A stretch of 32,697 nt of DNA from positions 1-32,697 of the forward strand of contig CALXUL010000145.1 in the NCBI GenBank assembly GCA_944391635.1, read 5' to 3'. This DNA is from an uncultured Clostridia bacterium (lineage in GTDB: Bacteria; Bacillota; Clostridia; UBA1381). Positions 26,610-32,697 of the stretch are shown here, one piece after another (the first letter of the stretch is position 1; each line of letters begins with the position of its first letter). Position numbers and translations under genes: made by a program. Below the pieces are notes generated by a model that did not search any database, was not told the origin of the DNA, and worked only from the letters and a program-made list of their open reading frames with translations.

Positions 26610-26659
26610 TTTATAGCTTACCACTTTTTATATTCCCTGCAAAAGGACATTCCTTTTGC
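26610..26659 (-). promoter_or_regulatory. Probable promoter and palindromic operator of the glycan operon
   Basis: GCAAAAGGA and TCCTTTTGC form a perfect inverted repeat around three bases (26639-26659). Reading on the minus strand, a TATAAA box lies at 26615-26610, with no good -35 at the 17-base position (AGGGAA), directly beside the palindrome. A weak -35 next to a symmetric site suggests an activator-dependent start. It is not followed by a T run, so it is not a terminator of the GH43-like gene. Confidence 0.5.
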
Positions 26660-26680
26660 TTTAACGGACAAATTTTTGTT

Positions 26681-27571
26681 TTATAAAATGTGCACACCAA
26701 TATCATCAATTATTACCTCAGCCCTGGTTATTCTCCATTCCCGGTTTTTATCTGCACCCTGATAGAATAAATATAATCTTCCGTCAGTGTCTTCATAAAT
26801 ATACGGATGCCCCGATTCAAGATAATTCCAGGATTTTTTAGGTCCGTTAGCAATCAACGGCTTATTGCTTAACCTTTTAAAATTTATGCCATCCTCTGAT
26901 ACTGCACAACCTATTTGTTGAGGCGAACAGTTATATGCACCGCCATAAAACATATATACCTTATTATTTTTGGCTATTGCCGCCGGCGCTTCTATGCAGT
27001 CTTGCTCCCAGTCAAGCTCCGGCTTTAGTATTGCGCCGGCTTTTGCCTCTTGCCAACAATCCTTTGAATATGCGCTTCCTATTTCAGCAAATGCTGCTCC
27101 GAGCATTTGCTTTTTAAAAGACTTGTCACGCGTAGCAATGTATAAATAAAGTCTGTCTTTAAAAACCACCACATCTGCGTCTATTGCACGCCCGCAACAC
27201 CACTCTCCAGATGGTCTATATATTGGGTTTGTCTTGTCTCTTTTAAAATTAATACCATCACAGGAAGTTGCATGGCAGATTGCATCGTGTTGCTTATTGC
27301 CATAAGTTTGATAAAACAAATGCACTATATTATCAAGGACAATTGCTCCTGCTGCGCATATTCCATTTTTTTCAACCTCCCCCTCTGGCGCAATATATGA
27401 AACTATTTCCCATACTTCCATATCCTTTGATTTTGCAATACCTATTCCGTAACCAATCATTCCTTCATTAACAGGAGGGACTGTATAATATAAAATATAA
27501 TCGTCTTTGATTTTAATTACGGCAGGGTCCTTTGCAAAACTTTTTCCCCTGGAATTATCTGTAAAAAGCAT
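26681..27571 (-). CDS. GH43-like cytoplasmic glycosidase (five-bladed propeller)
   Basis: A 296-residue soluble protein with no signal peptide and the repeated blade pattern of GH43/GH32/GH117-type beta-propellers (YILYYTV, HLFYQTYG, LYLYIATRD, VYMFYGGAY, LYLFYQGAD). The three acidic positions expected for this fold are seen: D15 in FAKDPAV, D131 or D133 in AIDADVV, and E194 in CIEAP. The ATG at 27571 has AAGGATGG upstream. It is transcribed from its own promoter toward the transporter operon, and probably trims imported oligosaccharides, for example side-chain arabinose, galactose or anhydrosugars. The subfamily cannot be fixed by eye. A non-catalytic or phosphorylase member (GH130-like) is possible but less likely. 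Confidence 0.75.
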   Translation of the reverse strand: MLFTDNSRGKSFAKDPAVIKIKDDYILYYTVPPVNEGMIGYGIGIAKSKDMEVWEIVSYIAPEGEVEKNGICAAGAIVLDNIVHLFYQTYGNKQHDAICHATSCDGINFKRDKTNPIYRPSGEWCCGRAIDADVVVFKDRLYLYIATRDKSFKKQMLGAAFAEIGSAYSKDCWQEAKAGAILKPELDWEQDCIEAPAAIAKNNKVYMFYGGAYNCSPQQIGCAVSEDGINFKRLSNKPLIANGPKKSWNYLESGHPYIYEDTDGRLYLFYQGADKNREWRITRAEVIIDDIGVHIL

Positions 27572-27603
27572 TCTGCACCATCCTTATATAGTAATTTTAA
27601 TTA

Positions 27604-27633
27604 ATTATATAATCATGCGTCACACAAGGTCAA
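27604..27633 (-). promoter_or_regulatory. Promoter of the GH43-like gene
   Basis: On the minus strand TTGACC (27633-27628) and TATAAT (27609-27604) are 18 bases apart, with the start expected near 27597, some 26 bases before the ATG. Confidence 0.7.
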
Positions 27634-27649
27634 CTTTACTGATAGTTTT

Positions 27650-27691
27650 CCATATAAATTGTCCATATAAACAAAAAAATGTCCATATAAA
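27650..27691. repeat. Three direct repeats upstream of the GH43-like promoter
   Basis: CCATATAAA occurs at 27650-27658, 27663-27671 and 27683-27691; the last two are preceded by GT. On the minus strand they read TTTATATGG and lie about 53 to 94 bases before the expected start, just upstream of the -35 box. Spaced direct repeats at this position are typical AraC-activator sites, and the membrane AraC protein of the operon is the obvious candidate. Confidence 0.6.
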
Positions 27692-27774
27692 TTCAATTTA
27701 AATGAGGATTAGCAACTGCTATATAAACTAACTCACACATCAAAAGTAAACCGTTTTAAATGCATTTACTGTTT

Positions 27775-27952
27775 AAAAGCATCAATAAAAACAAGTTATA
27801 AAACACTAATCTGAGGACTTTATTAATAGATAGTTAATATAACCGGGCAACTATTGATGCTTTTTATGTTGTAACAGATGAAAATATTAGCATTAGACAA
27901 AAACAGACGGATAATTGATGCTCAAAATGCCCAGATTGGCAGGGCGTTTTTT
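27775..27952 (+). ncRNA. Possible structured RNA with two alternative hairpins and a terminator
   Basis: AAAAGCATCAATA (27775-27787) pairs perfectly with TATTGATGCTTTT (27852-27864) across a 64-base loop. The same 9 bases, ATTGATGCT, recur at 27914-27922, so the left arm has two possible partners. A terminator hairpin follows (AAAATGCCC at 27924-27932 with GGGCGTTTT at 27942-27950, then TT). This looks like a riboswitch or small RNA, but no gene follows on the plus strand, and I found no promoter I would trust. It matches no RNA family I know. On the minus strand it would lie upstream of the GH43-like promoter. Confidence 0.35.
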
Positions 27953-27979
27953 AACAAATAAAATACTGTAAAACAAAGC

Positions 27980-28014
27980 AAAAGTCCCAAAATCACAACA
28001 ATTTTGGGACTTTT
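27980..28014. terminator. Strong bidirectional terminator
   Basis: AAAAGTCCCAAAAT (27980-27993) and ATTTTGGGACTTTT (28001-28014) form a perfect 14-bp stem around CACAACA, followed by further T on the plus strand; the minus strand also has T-rich sequence after it. Confidence 0.85.
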
Positions 28015-28180
28015 TTAATTTGAATAAAGTGAACGATATAGAATGCGTCGCAAGACGCAACTGGCAAAAAGTGGGCAGCGAAAGCAAGCCGCCGCGAATA
28101 TACTTACAAATGGAAAGGCGCGCCGAGCGTTCCTTTTCGCAAAAAAGCGGCAAAAGGTAATGCAATGCTGTATTTTTTCA
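28015..28180. other. Gene-free, structured stretch between terminators
   Basis: No convincing gene is present. The stretch is GC-richer than its flanks and holds TGCGTC and GACGCA around a GCAA tetraloop (28044-28059), plus many short GC-rich patches. All long frames here run through a terminator or across the tRNA gene, and none has a ribosome binding site or a recognisable product. Confidence 0.6.
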
Positions 28181-28210
28181 CAAAAATACGGCAAGTCAAA
28201 AGACTTGCCG
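28181..28210 (-). terminator. Rho-independent terminator of tRNA-Trp
   Basis: On the minus strand CGGCAAGTC (28210-28202) pairs with GACTTGCCG (28197-28189) around TTTT, followed by TATTTTTG. It starts six bases after the tRNA 3' end. Confidence 0.85.
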
Positions 28211-28215
28211 CGACG

Positions 28216-28291
28216 TGGCAGGGGTACAAGGACTCGAACCTTGGGCACTTGGTTTTGGAGACCAATGCTCTACCAACTGAGCTACACCCCT
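28216..28291 (-). tRNA. tRNA-Trp (anticodon CCA)
   Basis: The minus strand forms a full cloverleaf: acceptor AGGGGTG with TACCCCT, D arm GCTC with GAGC, anticodon stem TTGGT with ACCAA around CTCCAAA (anticodon CCA), and T arm around GGTTCGAGTCC. The discriminator is G and the 3' CCA is encoded (28218-28216). A consensus promoter and a terminator bracket it. Confidence 0.95.
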
Positions 28292-28309
28292 ATATTTCGT
28301 TACCAAACT

Positions 28310-28338
28310 ATTATACTAAATTGTTACTTACTTGTCAA
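28310..28338 (-). promoter_or_regulatory. Promoter of tRNA-Trp
   Basis: On the minus strand TTGACA (28338-28333) and TATAAT (28315-28310) are 17 bases apart, a full consensus match, 18 bases before the tRNA 5' end. Confidence 0.9.
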
Positions 28339-28431
28339 GGTTTTTATTCAATATTTTTTACAGCTATTCCCCTCCAAACACAGCTTGAATTGATGTTCTA
28401 TTTCCCCAATTAAAATAAATGCAAAAATCTC

Positions 28432-28460
28432 TTGACATTTTCGGCATATTATGATAATAT
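28432..28460 (+). promoter_or_regulatory. Promoter of tRNA-Glu
   Basis: TTGACA (28432-28437) and TAATAT (28455-28460) are 17 bases apart, 14 bases before the tRNA 5' end. Confidence 0.85.
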
Positions 28461-28474
28461 ACATAAGTCAATGC

Positions 28475-28549
28475 GGCCCGTTGGTCAAGCGGTTAAGACT
28501 CCGCCCTCTCACGGCGGCGACAAGGGTTCGATTCCCTTACGGGTCACCA
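28475..28549 (+). tRNA. tRNA-Glu (anticodon CTC)
   Basis: The cloverleaf is complete: acceptor GGCCCGT with ACGGGTC (one G-T pair), D arm around GGTCAAGCGGTTAAGAC, anticodon stem CCGCC with GGCGG around CTCTCAC (anticodon CTC), and T arm around GGGTTCGATTCCC. The CCA end is encoded (28547-28549). Confidence 0.95.
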
Positions 28550-28551
28550 AT

Positions 28552-28589
28552 GCTGAAGCAAATTTAATTTTGCTTCAGCTTATTTTTTT
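28552..28589 (+). terminator. Rho-independent terminator of tRNA-Glu
   Basis: GCTGAAGCAAA (28552-28562) and TTTGCTTCAGC (28569-28579) form a perfect 11-bp stem, followed by TTATTTTTTT, starting two bases after the tRNA. Confidence 0.92.
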
Positions 28590-28673
28590 GCTATAAAATT
28601 CACTCACCTTATAATCACTTTTTTAAATTAGTCTCCCCCTCAAATTTTTACTATTACGAACGCGAAAACTCTT

Positions 28674-28979
28674 TTAGCTCACAGACGCGGCAATTACTCT
28701 GCCGAACATTCGCATTTCTACTGAGTTTATGCACATTCCATACTCGGCATCAATATACTTATTAACATCAACCGTATATCCAAGCCCGCAATACCTGCCT
28801 GATCCGCCGTCCTGCAAAGTTGTGTCAACGGGAAGAACGAACAAAGGAGCTCTAAGAGAACTGCATCTGATATAATCCACAGCAAATATTGCTGCCCAAA
28901 CAATAATCAGTGCGGCTATAACCGAAATCAGCATTCTCCACCTTTTCACTCTTTTCCTCCCTCTTTTTATATATCCCAT
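28674..28979 (-). CDS. Small single-pass membrane protein, unknown function
   Basis: A 101-residue protein with a very basic N-terminus (KRGRKRVKRWR), one membrane segment at about 16-36 and an outside domain of some 65 residues (GSGRYCGLGYTVDVNKY ... MRMFGRVIAASVS). Small proteins with this ending occur in Clostridia without a known job. It begins one base after the rsmF-like stop, with TTAGGA about nine bases before the ATG, so it is the last gene of the housekeeping operon. No terminator is obvious behind it. Confidence 0.7.
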   Translation of the reverse strand: MGYIKRGRKRVKRWRMLISVIAALIIVWAAIFAVDYIRCSSLRAPLFVLPVDTTLQDGGSGRYCGLGYTVDVNKYIDAEYGMCINSVEMRMFGRVIAASVS

Positions 28980-28980
28980 A

Positions 28981-30330
28981 TCAGAAAATCCTAAGCCCCT
29001 TTGGGTAATGATTCTTCAAAACCCCGTCCGAACCTTTTGCCCAGCCCATGCAAAATCCGTCTACGCTCACACTGCACCAACCTGAAATATCACCGGCAAG
29101 CGTTTCGCCGCGCAAATATTTTTCAGCCTCCGGCGAGTCGGCGGAATAATCGGCATTATTCTTAAAACTATCCGCACTCATTCCAAGCGCCAGCGCATGA
29201 GCCGGCAAAAGCCTGCCCTTTCTTACAGTTCCTATCTCAAGCCCGGCTCTTAAAACCTTTAAACCCTTAATATCTATACCCTCCGGCAAAACACACAGCG
29301 TATCGCCGAACCTATGTAGTATGCCGTATTTATCCGGCATTTTAACTAATGTTTCCTCGCAAAACTTCCTATATTCCTCCGGTGCTTTGACTCTTTCCAT
29401 ATCCGTACCGGAAGCACATCTTCCGCACTGTTTCTCGAATACTGCCACAAAATGCCCCTCGCCGCAGGAATTATGCGGAAAAATACGTTTTGTAAATGAA
29501 AGGCTTTCTTCCCCTTTGCCCCATTCGGGACGTCCGCTGGTCACACCGTCCATGTTTATATCCACTATCTTCATTTCCGGATACTGCTTAAGGATATATT
29601 CTGCCACGCCCTCATTCTCCTCCGGCGCAAATGTACAGGTAGAATACACCATTCTTCCGCCTTCTTGCAGCATACGCACTGCACTGTCCGCAATCAGTTT
29701 CTGCCGCGTTGCGCATGCCCTGCTATGTTCTTCGCTCCATTCCTGTCTGGCTGCCGGGTCTTTCCTGAACATACCCTCGCCCGAACACGGCGCATCAAGA
29801 ATTATACAGTCAAAATAATCCGCAAATTTCTTTTCAAGCCGCTCGGGGGTTTCGTTTGTAACTATAGCATTTGTTATGCCCATTCGCTCTATATTCCCCG
29901 AAAGAATTTTTGCGCGTTTTGTGATAATCTCATTTGCAACAATCACGCCTTCGCCCTTAAGCATTGCAGCCGCCTGGGTTGCCTTTCCGCCCGGCGCCGC
30001 GCACAAATCCAGCACGCGCATCCCGGGCTTTATCTGAGACGCCTCTGCCGCAGCCATCGCCGACGGCTCCTGGAAGTAAAACAATCCTGCCGCATGGTAC
30101 GGATGCCTGCCCGATAGCGAATCGGAAGATACTATATACCCGTCGGCGCACCAGGGGACTTTTCCCACCACGTTGCACGCACGAAGCACCGCATCACTTG
30201 CGCCCGGCTTTAACGTATTTATCCTTATCGCACGATAATCCACCTCTGACTCAAGCGCCTTGAGAAACTCGTCAAACTCCGCCCCTAGCATTTGTTTCAT
30301 ACGCCCAAGAAACTCTTCCGGGAAAGTCAT
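28981..30330 (-). CDS. rsmF: RsmF-type 16S rRNA (cytosine-C5) methyltransferase
   Basis: A 449-residue RNA methyltransferase of the NOL1/NOP2/Sun family. It has the cofactor motif DLCAAPGGKATQ (108-119), the release cysteine C182 in DAPCSGEGMF, and the nucleophile C232 in STCTF, which attacks C6 of the target cytosine. The C-terminal 150 residues (RAGLEIGTVRKGRLLPAHALAL, here given only as a landmark ending at AHALAL, and GWCSVSVDGFCMGWAKG) match the RNA-binding tail of the RsmF/YebU group. It overlaps the preceding fusion gene by four bases (ATGA), which suggests translational coupling. The exact target cytosine, and so the symbol, is a family-level assignment. Confidence 0.9.
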   Translation of the reverse strand: MTFPEEFLGRMKQMLGAEFDEFLKALESEVDYRAIRINTLKPGASDAVLRACNVVGKVPWCADGYIVSSDSLSGRHPYHAAGLFYFQEPSAMAAAEASQIKPGMRVLDLCAAPGGKATQAAAMLKGEGVIVANEIITKRAKILSGNIERMGITNAIVTNETPERLEKKFADYFDCIILDAPCSGEGMFRKDPAARQEWSEEHSRACATRQKLIADSAVRMLQEGGRMVYSTCTFAPEENEGVAEYILKQYPEMKIVDINMDGVTSGRPEWGKGEESLSFTKRIFPHNSCGEGHFVAVFEKQCGRCASGTDMERVKAPEEYRKFCEETLVKMPDKYGILHRFGDTLCVLPEGIDIKGLKVLRAGLEIGTVRKGRLLPAHALALGMSADSFKNNADYSADSPEAEKYLRGETLAGDISGWCSVSVDGFCMGWAKGSDGVLKNHYPKGLRIF

Positions 30331-31820
30331 AGCAGTTCACCCCAATTTGTTATATATCTGTCTGCCTCCGACTTCATCTGCTCGGTTTCACACAAATTAC
30401 TGTCATCTTTAACGGCAGTTGTAAGCATACCTGCCTTTTTAGCGCCTCGAATCCCGGCAAGTATATCCTCAAATACCATACAATCCTTTGGCTCAACGCC
30501 TATCCGCTTTGCCGCAAGCAGGTAAATGTCCGGATGCGATTTATCTACCCCCACTTCGCCCGAAAACGCAAATGCGGTTATGTACTGCATAACCCCCAGC
30601 CTTTCAAGCGCCATCTTGCAAGCGTCCGGGAATCCTGACGTTGCAATCGCAATCTTTACCCCGTGCTTATGCAGAGTTTCCATATACAATACCGCCTTAT
30701 CCTTCGCCTGTATATGATACGCATACTCGTCCTGTGCCATTTGGGTAAATTCACTCCTCACCAATTCCCGGTCAAGCCCACATGCATCCGCAAGCAGCGG
30801 CAGCGACATTTCAAGCGTACAATTACGCAGATTATCCGTTATTTCCGAAATATCGCCTATACCATGTTCTGCAAGAAACTTCTCAGTCATATTCTCCCAG
30901 CACTGCATAGAATCGAGGATTGTCCCGTCAACATCAAAAATAGCCCCCGAAAACACCTTTTCTCCCTCCTGTAAAATCGAAAGATTACGTAAAATCACAT
31001 CATATCCGCGCCAGGAAAAGGCGCGCTCTGCATAAATACGGCGAAATTCACGATTTGATTTTGCCATATCTTTTTTAAGTTCGGTTTCTAAATTTTCTCT
31101 AAACTCATCAATGCCGGTAATCGGCACGCCCTTATTATGCGGGCATACAATCTGGCATATATCACAGCCCCAGGCAAAACCGCTTTTTCTAATTATTTGC
31201 GCCTTGTGCGCGTCAAGCACGCCTTTTTTCTGAGTAAGATATGATGCGCAATTTTCCGCACAAAAATCCTCTCCGTCAAGCGCTCCGCCCGGACATTCCC
31301 TCACACACGCGCCGCATCCGGCACATGTCATTTCAAGCGGCTTGTCTATCTCAATCTCTGCATCGGTAAGAATATACCCGATAAACACATAACTGCCGAA
31401 TTTTGGGCTTATCAGCATATGATTTCTGCCAAAAAATCCAAGCCCGGCAAGCCATGCAAGATGCCTGTCACACAGTGCCCCGGTATCACAAAAGCATTTT
31501 GCCGTATATCCCAGACCGGTTAAAACCTCCGAAAGCGCGGCAAGCTTTTCCCCCACCACTATATGATAGTCCTTGCCCTTTGCATAGCACGACAGGTTTG
31601 TACGCGGCGTATCTGTATGATACGAAAACAGGCAAACAACTGCCGACTTTGCATGCGGCATAGAAAATTCCGGGTTTATTCGTTTTTCTATTTCCGCATA
31701 CGACAAAGGAGCGCGCTTACTTCTTAGCCGCTCCTCCAGTTCACTATACCGGCGCGCACGGCAAAAGCCTATATCGCTTATGCCAAGCTTTTTTGCTTTT
31801 TCTAAAAGCTGCTGTTTCAT
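30327..31820 (-). CDS. queG: Epoxyqueuosine reductase (QueG) fused to a HAD phosphatase
   Basis: A 497-residue two-domain protein. Residues 1-284 are QueG, which reduces epoxyqueuosine to queuosine in tRNA at the last step of the pathway, using cobalamin and two 4Fe-4S clusters. Cluster ligands are C166, C169, C172, C176 and C219, C222, C226, with C191 in ENCASYLT; D112 in CDTGALCDRH is at the catalytic acid position. It lacks the HEAT-repeat tail of the long form. A six-residue linker leads to a HAD hydrolase (about 291-497) of the beta-phosphoglucomutase-like type: DVDGT (D296, D298), ATSG, and the late motif VFEDILAG. The junction is seamless, with no frameshift or stop. The gene overlaps trxA upstream and rsmF downstream by four bases each. 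The phosphatase substrate is unknown. Confidence 0.9.
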   Translation of the reverse strand: MKQQLLEKAKKLGISDIGFCRARRYSELEERLRSKRAPLSYAEIEKRINPEFSMPHAKSAVVCLFSYHTDTPRTNLSCYAKGKDYHIVVGEKLAALSEVLTGLGYTAKCFCDTGALCDRHLAWLAGLGFFGRNHMLISPKFGSYVFIGYILTDAEIEIDKPLEMTCAGCGACVRECPGGALDGEDFCAENCASYLTQKKGVLDAHKAQIIRKSGFAWGCDICQIVCPHNKGVPITGIDEFRENLETELKKDMAKSNREFRRIYAERAFSWRGYDVILRNLSILQEGEKVFSGAIFDVDGTILDSMQCWENMTEKFLAEHGIGDISEITDNLRNCTLEMSLPLLADACGLDRELVRSEFTQMAQDEYAYHIQAKDKAVLYMETLHKHGVKIAIATSGFPDACKMALERLGVMQYITAFAFSGEVGVDKSHPDIYLLAAKRIGVEPKDCMVFEDILAGIRGAKKAGMLTTAVKDDSNLCETEQMKSEADRYITNWGELL

Positions 31821-32134
31821 ATAGCGCTGTCTATCATATCCGAGAATGCCTCGCGGCTTTTTGCGCCGACAGATTTTGCCAGAACTTTGCCATTTTTCAA
31901 AATAACCACTGTCGGAATAGATACTACCGCAAATTCGCTTGCAAGCTCACTGTTTGCGTCCACATTAACTTTGCAGACCTTAAGCCTTCCGCTGTATTCC
32001 TCCGCAAGCTCGTCAATTATCGGAGATACCATACGGCAGGGTCCGCACCAGCTCGCCCAAAAATCTATCAGCACAGGTACCGAAGATTTCATTACTTCCT
32101 GTTCAAAATTATTTTTATTTAGTTCTACTACCAT
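31817..32134 (-). CDS. trxA: Thioredoxin
   Basis: A 105-residue protein-disulfide reductant with the active site WCGPC near residues 29-33 in the usual context FWASWCGPC, and the cis-proline loop SIPTVVILKNG. I chose the ATG at 32134 (MVVELNK), which gives the standard thioredoxin length and has AAAGGACGGG upstream; a longer frame from 32167 adds 11 residues not seen in the family and runs into the upstream gene's stop. It overlaps the queG fusion by four bases (ATGA). Thioredoxin next to cluster-containing and methyltransferase genes fits a small housekeeping operon. Confidence 0.94.
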   Translation of the reverse strand: MVVELNKNNFEQEVMKSSVPVLIDFWASWCGPCRMVSPIIDELAEEYSGRLKVCKVNVDANSELASEFAVVSIPTVVILKNGKVLAKSVGAKSREAFSDMIDSAI

Positions 32135-32154
32135 CACAAATCCCGTCCTTTCTT

Positions 32155-32697
32155 TTATTCTGCCCAATAATCGGGTATTGAACTATATATATTATTTCCG
32201 TCTGACGGCGGATTTAAAATCTCTTCACCATAAAACGCACCGTCCTCATAGGTATACTCAGTTACCGCAAGTCCGGTACTTGTCGAACGGATTAGTGAAA
32301 TAACCGGCGTATTGCTCCTGTTTTCAACTATCATATACGCTTTGCCGTGTATATGGGCATCCAAAAGCACATACGTTTCAGTTTCATTTGATACAGTAAG
32401 CGCCCACTGCTGGCTGTCATCCCACATCATATATCCGTCACTTGCACGTTGTGCGCTGGTTGCAAGATAAATATCACAGTATTCCCCACCTATTGTCATT
32501 CCTGCTTCACCCAAAACGGTCCAGCTCTCATCAATAGGCGATGTCTCGGACGGTTCTATTTTGGTTTTTTCCGAATTTTTTTCCGGCTCTTTTGTTGCCT
32601 CAGCCGTTACATCAGGCGACGGTGACGGAGTCATTTCCTCCTGCGTACCGCACGATGCAAGCATTAGCGCGCAAAGCATTACTGCAAAAATCTTTTT
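32155..32697 (-). CDS. Lipoprotein of unknown function, partial at window edge
   Basis: The frame is open to the last base. It reads KKIFAVMLCALMLASCGTQEE, a classical lipoprotein signal ending in the lipobox LASC, so the true ATG most likely sits in the three bases just beyond the window; an inner ATG at 32679 would cut the signal short. A linker rich in P, S, T, E and K follows, then a beta-rich domain of about 130 residues with no family I recognise (VLGEAGMTIGGEYCDIYLAT, ending YSSIPDYWAE). The stop is 20 bp before trxA, so it is in the same transcript. Confidence 0.75.
   Translation of the reverse strand, partial: KKIFAVMLCALMLASCGTQEEMTPSPSPDVTAEATKEPEKNSEKTKIEPSETSPIDESWTVLGEAGMTIGGEYCDIYLATSAQRASDGYMMWDDSQQWALTVSNETETYVLLDAHIHGKAYMIVENRSNTPVISLIRSTSTGLAVTEYTYEDGAFYGEEILNPPSDGNNIYSSIPDYWAE

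Noticed and set aside
26639..26659. Terminator of the GH43-like gene
   Set aside because: The stem has a three-base loop and no T run on the minus strand, and it sits at the -35 side of a possible promoter.
27650..27691. CRISPR-like array from the three CCATATAAA repeats
   Set aside because: The repeats are only 9 bases and the spacers 4 and 11 bases; there are no cas genes. A regulatory site fits better.
27893..28248. Minus-strand frames of 77-90 codons in the hairpin-rich gap
   Set aside because: They run through the strong terminator at 27980-28014 or into the tRNA, lack a start site signal, and have no recognisable domain.
28043..28413. Plus-strand open frames across the tRNA-Trp gene, giving peptides such as GYKDSNLGHLVLE
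   Set aside because: These are translations of the antisense of tRNA-Trp and its flank, a well-known false annotation. There is no ribosome binding site, and the tRNA cloverleaf and promoter explain the sequence.
29321..30263. Long plus-strand frames (99-165 codons) opposite the rRNA methyltransferase
   Set aside because: They are antisense shadows of a gene with full motif support; none has a ribosome binding site or a family resemblance.

Overview
The window reads as a chromosomal segment of an anaerobic, saccharolytic, Gram-positive Clostridia-type bacterium. The signs are low GC, strong AGGAGG-type ribosome binding sites, TTGACA/TATAAT promoters, S-layer homology (SLH) anchoring, LplA/LplB/LplC-type sugar ABC transporters and an Fnr-like regulator next to a ferredoxin. 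Pectin- or glycosaminoglycan-degrading gut or rumen Firmicutes are the closest comparison, but no 16S gene is present and I do not name a species.

Left end (1-2943). A minus-strand pair of sugar permeases diverges from a plus-strand GH88 unsaturated uronyl hydrolase. The second permease is odd: after about 145 residues its reading frame continues, without a stop, into a GH105-like segment that runs off the window edge. This is either a deletion fusion or an assembly chimera.

Accessory block (3000-6830). It holds a probable type II restriction endonuclease with its D12-class adenine methyltransferase, each end bounded by a clear promoter or terminator. Next come a Crp/Fnr-family regulator and a divergent 4Fe-4S protein, which share an operator region with two TTGTA/TACAA palindromes. 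Last is a decayed IS256-family transposase tail flanked by perfect palindromes.

Glycan operon (27571-6834, minus strand). A GH43-like cytoplasmic enzyme has its own promoter. A nearly gapless run of about 20 kb follows: lipoprotein binding protein, two permeases, a 1386-residue SLH surface protein, a 1450-residue heparinase II/III-like lyase, a LamG-type accessory protein, a sialate-O-acetylesterase-like protein, a GH105 hydrolase and a membrane-spanning AraC regulator. The inferred pathway is surface binding, cleavage and deacetylation of an acidic polysaccharide, then import of unsaturated oligosaccharides, then cytoplasmic removal of the unsaturated uronate by GH105 (and GH88) with trimming by the GH43-like enzyme. 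The membrane AraC protein probably senses the sugar outside and activates the operon. The content resembles the Bacillus subtilis yes/yte rhamnogalacturonan genes, but the lyase type leaves glycosaminoglycan-like substrates open.

Right end (27700-32697). A gene-free stretch with several strong RNA hairpins precedes divergent tRNA-Trp and tRNA-Glu genes. A minus-strand housekeeping operon follows: lipoprotein (cut by the edge), thioredoxin, a fusion of epoxyqueuosine reductase (QueG) with a HAD phosphatase, an RsmF-type rRNA methyltransferase and a small membrane protein. The last genes overlap or nearly touch.
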